Assembly (NCBI GenBank): GCA_900546485.1
Contig: URDK01000106.1
Coordinates: 1 to 7,783, forward strand
Length of the DNA stretch: 7,783 nucleotides
Source of the DNA: an uncultured Eubacteriales bacterium
Lineage (GTDB): Bacteria > Bacillota > Clostridia > Oscillospirales > Oscillospiraceae
Direction: 5' to 3'
The notes under the pieces are model-generated. The model was not told where the DNA came from, searched no databases, and was given only the letters and a program-made list of their open reading frames with translations. How positions within the stretch are numbered: the stretch's first letter is position 1; each line of letters begins with the position of its first letter. Below, piece after piece: positions 5,837-7,783 of this stretch. Both the position numbers and the translations under genes were made by a program.

Positions 5837-7183
5837 ATGGAGCTGGAGACAAAACTCAAAAAGGCAGCGCTGGGTACCGCCCTTGATTACATTGCCAAGG
5901 ACCCGGAGCGGAATATACACAAGCTTATGGGCTGGGTGGATAAGTTCACTGCCGACGACCCCGAGAATCTGGCGCCGCAGCGCAATGCCGTCCGCAAGGT
6001 GCTCGACGAGCCGGACAGCAGCATGTACAAGCTGATCATGAACATTTTCCGCGACGTTGACACCGACGTCATCAAGAAGGTGTTTGAAAATTTCATTGTC
6101 AATGCCAATCTGATAGGCTTCCCGCGTGAGGCGGAGCTGAGCCGCAAATACGGCTGCAACGTGCCCTGGGCCATACTCATGGATCCGACAACGGCCTGCA
6201 ACCTGCGCTGCACGGGCTGCTGGGCTGCGGACTACGGCAAGAGCCTCTCCATGAGCTACGACGAGCTGAGCGACATCATACGCCAGGGCAAGGAGCTGGG
6301 CGTGTACATGTACCTCTTCTCGGGCGGCGAGCCTCTCACGAGAAAGGCGGACATAATCAGGCTCTGCGAGGAGCACAACGACTGTCAGTTCCTGGCCTTC
6401 ACGAACGGCACGCTCATTGACGCGGACTTTGCCCGCGAGATGCTGCGCGTGAAGAACTTCATACCGGCCATCAGCGTCGAGGGCTTTGAGGCTGCGACGG
6501 ACGCCAGGCGCGGCGAGGGCACTTATCAGGCGGTCATGGCGGCCATGGCCCGGCTCAAGGCCTACAAGCTGCCATTCGGCGTGTCCTGCTGCTATACCTC
6601 CCAGAACATAGACTCGCTCAGCTCCGAGGAGTTCTTTGACCATATCATCGACTGCGGCGCGAAGTTCGCCTGGTTCTTCCACTACATGCCCGTCGGCGTG
6701 GACGCCGTGACGGAGCTGCTGCCCCGCCCGGAGCAGCGCGAGCACATGTACCGCAAGATCCGCGAGTACCGTCAGACCAAGCCCATATTCTCGATAGACT
6801 TCCAGAACGACGGCGAGTTCGTCGGCGGCTGCATCGCCGGCGGACGGAGCTATCTGCACATCAGCGCGGGCGGCGACATAGAGCCCTGCGCCTTCATCCA
6901 CTACTCGGATTCCAACATCCGCGAAAAGACGCTGCTCGAGGCGCTGCGCTCCCCGCTGTTCATGGCCTATCACGACAATCAGCCATTCAACTGCAACCAC
7001 CTGAGGCCCTGCCCGATGCTTGAGAACCCGGACAGGCTCGCAAAGATGGTCAAGGAGTCGGGCGCGCACTCCACAGATATGCAGTCTCCCGAGGACGCGG
7101 AGCATCTGCGCGAGAAGTGCACACCCTACGCCGAGGCCTGGGCGCCGGAGGCGGACAAGCTGTGGAAGGAAAGCCACAAGTAA
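5837..7183 (+). CDS. Radical SAM protein with C-terminal auxiliary-cluster (SPASM-like) cysteines
   Basis: A 448-aa radical SAM enzyme. A helical N-terminal region of about 110 residues precedes the SAM domain. The cluster motif is C121-NLR-C125-TG-C128 in TTACNLRCTGCWAADYGK, and the SAM-binding motif is GGEP at 163-166. The C-terminal part has Cys332 (GGCIAGGRSYLHI), Cys351 (GDIEPCAF), Cys386 and Cys392 (CNHLRPCPMLENP), and Cys428. This pattern fits an auxiliary iron-sulfur cluster of the SPASM/twitch kind, though the spacing is not that of the classic peptide-modifying SPASM enzymes. No signal peptide or membrane helix is seen. I recognise the family as a conserved Firmicute radical SAM group but know of no established reaction. 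No precursor peptide or partner gene lies beside it. AAGGAG (5824-5829) is 7 nt before the ATG, and the gene ends at a strong terminator, so it appears monocistronic. Confidence 0.92.
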   Translation: MELETKLKKAALGTALDYIAKDPERNIHKLMGWVDKFTADDPENLAPQRNAVRKVLDEPDSSMYKLIMNIFRDVDTDVIKKVFENFIVNANLIGFPREAELSRKYGCNVPWAILMDPTTACNLRCTGCWAADYGKSLSMSYDELSDIIRQGKELGVYMYLFSGGEPLTRKADIIRLCEEHNDCQFLAFTNGTLIDADFAREMLRVKNFIPAISVEGFEAATDARRGEGTYQAVMAAMARLKAYKLPFGVSCCYTSQNIDSLSSEEFFDHIIDCGAKFAWFFHYMPVGVDAVTELLPRPEQREHMYRKIREYRQTKPIFSIDFQNDGEFVGGCIAGGRSYLHISAGGDIEPCAFIHYSDSNIREKTLLEALRSPLFMAYHDNQPFNCNHLRPCPMLENPDRLAKMVKESGAHSTDMQSPEDAEHLREKCTPYAEAWAPEADKLWKESHK

Positions 7184-7196
7184 TGTAAAACTGAGC

Positions 7197-7249
7197 AAAA
7201 AATCGGCGCGCGGCGGAGAGCAAAAGCTCCGCTGCGCGCCGAATATTTT
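7197..7249. terminator. Bidirectional intrinsic terminator between radical SAM gene and hup
   Basis: Arms at 7203-7218 and 7227-7242 pair over 16 bp around AGCAAAAG. One position is G-U in the plus-strand RNA and a C-A mismatch in the minus-strand RNA. The minus-strand RNA has a U6 tract (complement of AAAAAA, 7197-7202), and the plus-strand RNA has AUAUUUU (7243-7249). It lies between two converging genes, 19 bp from each stop codon, and can serve both. Confidence 0.88.
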
Positions 7250-7261
7250 CCACTGTCGAAC

Positions 7262-7537
7262 TTATTTCGCGACGGCGTCCTTCAGGGCCTTGCCGGCCTT
7301 GAACACGGGCACTACGGAAGCGGGGATCTCAATGGACTCCTTGGTCTTGGGGTTGCGGCCCACGCGGGCGGCACGCTTCTTGACCTCGAAGGATCCAAAG
7401 CCCACCAGCTGCACCTTGTCGCCGTCTTTCAGGGCGGCAGTGATGGCGTCAAACGTGGCGGACACAACAGCCTCGGCCTCCTTCTTGGAAACGTCGGCAG
7501 AAGCGGCGACAGAATTGATGAGTTCAGCTTTGTTCAT
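7262..7537 (-). CDS. hup: DNA-binding protein HU
   Basis: A 91-aa protein, the usual HU length. It begins MNKAELINSVAASADVSKKE and has the helical dimerisation half, then GFGSF (46-50) and the DNA-binding arm RVGRNPKT (58-65) with the intercalating Pro63. It ends FKAGKALKDAVAK. HU is a dimeric nucleoid protein that bends DNA. An upstream ATG at 7558 would add seven residues, but the AGGAGG site (7552-7547) lies inside that extension and 9 nt before the ATG at 7537, so the shorter start is correct. It lies 76 bp downstream of mazG on the same strand, an order often seen in Clostridia. It ends at the bidirectional terminator. I could not find a convincing separate promoter in the gap, so cotranscription with mazG is possible. 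Confidence 0.96.
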   Translation of the reverse strand: MNKAELINSVAASADVSKKEAEAVVSATFDAITAALKDGDKVQLVGFGSFEVKKRAARVGRNPKTKESIEIPASVVPVFKAGKALKDAVAK

Positions 7538-7613
7538 GGATGTTATCCTCCTATACAATGTGTGATGCGCTTGCTAGATGATTTATTCCTAACGCAGGCA
7601 GGCGCGCCCGCGA

Positions 7614-7783
7614 TTAAGACGGATCGTGGGATTTTGCATCGTTCCAGAGGGCCAGCAGCTCCGCCTCACCGCACTCCGGCAGAGGCTTGTCCGCGGCCTC
7701 TTCCACCGCGCGGAAGCGGCGGTCAAACTTGTCGCAGGCCCGGTGGAGGGCGTCCTCCGGGTCCACGCCCGACATCTGGGCGA
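7614..7783 (-). CDS. mazG: MazG nucleoside triphosphate pyrophosphohydrolase, C-terminal fragment
   Basis: The last 55 codons of a gene that enters from the right edge, stop TAA at 7616-7614. The readable part includes SGVDPEDALHRACDKFDRRF, then RAVEEAADK, and ends LLALWNDAKSHDPS. The pattern GVDPE-x-AL-x-RA-x-x-KF-x-RRF-x-x-VE, ending in LW-x-x-AK, is the conserved C-terminal end of MazG, which hydrolyses NTPs to NMP and pyrophosphate. The following hup gene agrees with the common Clostridia arrangement. The truncation is only due to the window boundary; the catalytic EExxE motifs lie outside it. Confidence 0.85.
   Translation of the reverse strand, partial: AQMSGVDPEDALHRACDKFDRRFRAVEEAADKPLPECGEAELLALWNDAKSHDPS

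Noticed and set aside
5831..7198. A 455-aa open frame antisense to the radical SAM gene
   Set aside because: It mirrors the radical SAM frame in high-GC DNA, shows no family motif and overlaps a gene with complete catalytic motifs and a good ribosome binding site.
7538..7558. Seven-residue N-terminal extension of HU
   Set aside because: The AGGAGG site lies inside this extension, and HU proteins normally begin with MNK-like sequence and are about 90 aa long.
7593..7612. Hairpin CGCGGGC/GCCTGCG just after the mazG stop as a terminator
   Set aside because: The stem is only 7 bp with one G-U, and TTAGGAATAAAT follows instead of a U-tract, so termination before hup is not supported.

Overview
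The window looks like chromosomal DNA of a high-GC, low-GC-clade-type Firmicute, most likely a gut Clostridia lineage such as Oscillospirales. This is an inference from several things. Ribosome binding sites are strong AGGAGG-type sequences. Promoters have TTGACA/TATA boxes with 18-bp spacers. The mazG-hup gene order is Clostridia-like. At the left edge there is a double-hairpin intergenic element of a kind I associate with these genomes. No taxonomic marker gene is present.

The left two thirds (about 100-5680) is transcribed leftward. A sigma-A-type promoter at 5649-5678 drives a leader RNA of about 195 nt. The leader encodes a 26-codon peptide with its own AGGAGG site and ends in a textbook intrinsic terminator whose U-tract abuts the ribosome binding site of the next gene. 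Next come two overlapping genes for the halves of a heterodimeric ABC exporter. The first half (616 aa) has Asp in place of the catalytic Glu. The second half (609 aa) has the Glu but an atypical LSTGE signature. Together they predict one active and one degenerate ATP site, as in BmrCD, LmrCD and TM287/288. The layout of promoter, leader peptide, terminator and exporter matches the ribosome-mediated attenuation known for Bacillus subtilis bmrBCD, and it is the most interesting thing here. A gamma-glutamyltransferase-family gene follows with its own strong promoter and no visible terminator between it and the exporter.

The right third holds a rightward, monocistronic radical SAM protein with a C-terminal auxiliary-cluster cysteine set. 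Its promoter lies back to back with the exporter leader promoter. A bidirectional 16-bp-stem terminator separates it from a convergent hup gene (DNA-binding protein HU). Upstream of hup is the 3' end of mazG, cut by the window edge.

There is no mobile element, CRISPR array, tRNA or rRNA. The only gene gap over 300 bases is between the exporter and the radical SAM gene (5446-5836), and it is filled by the leader region and the divergent promoters.
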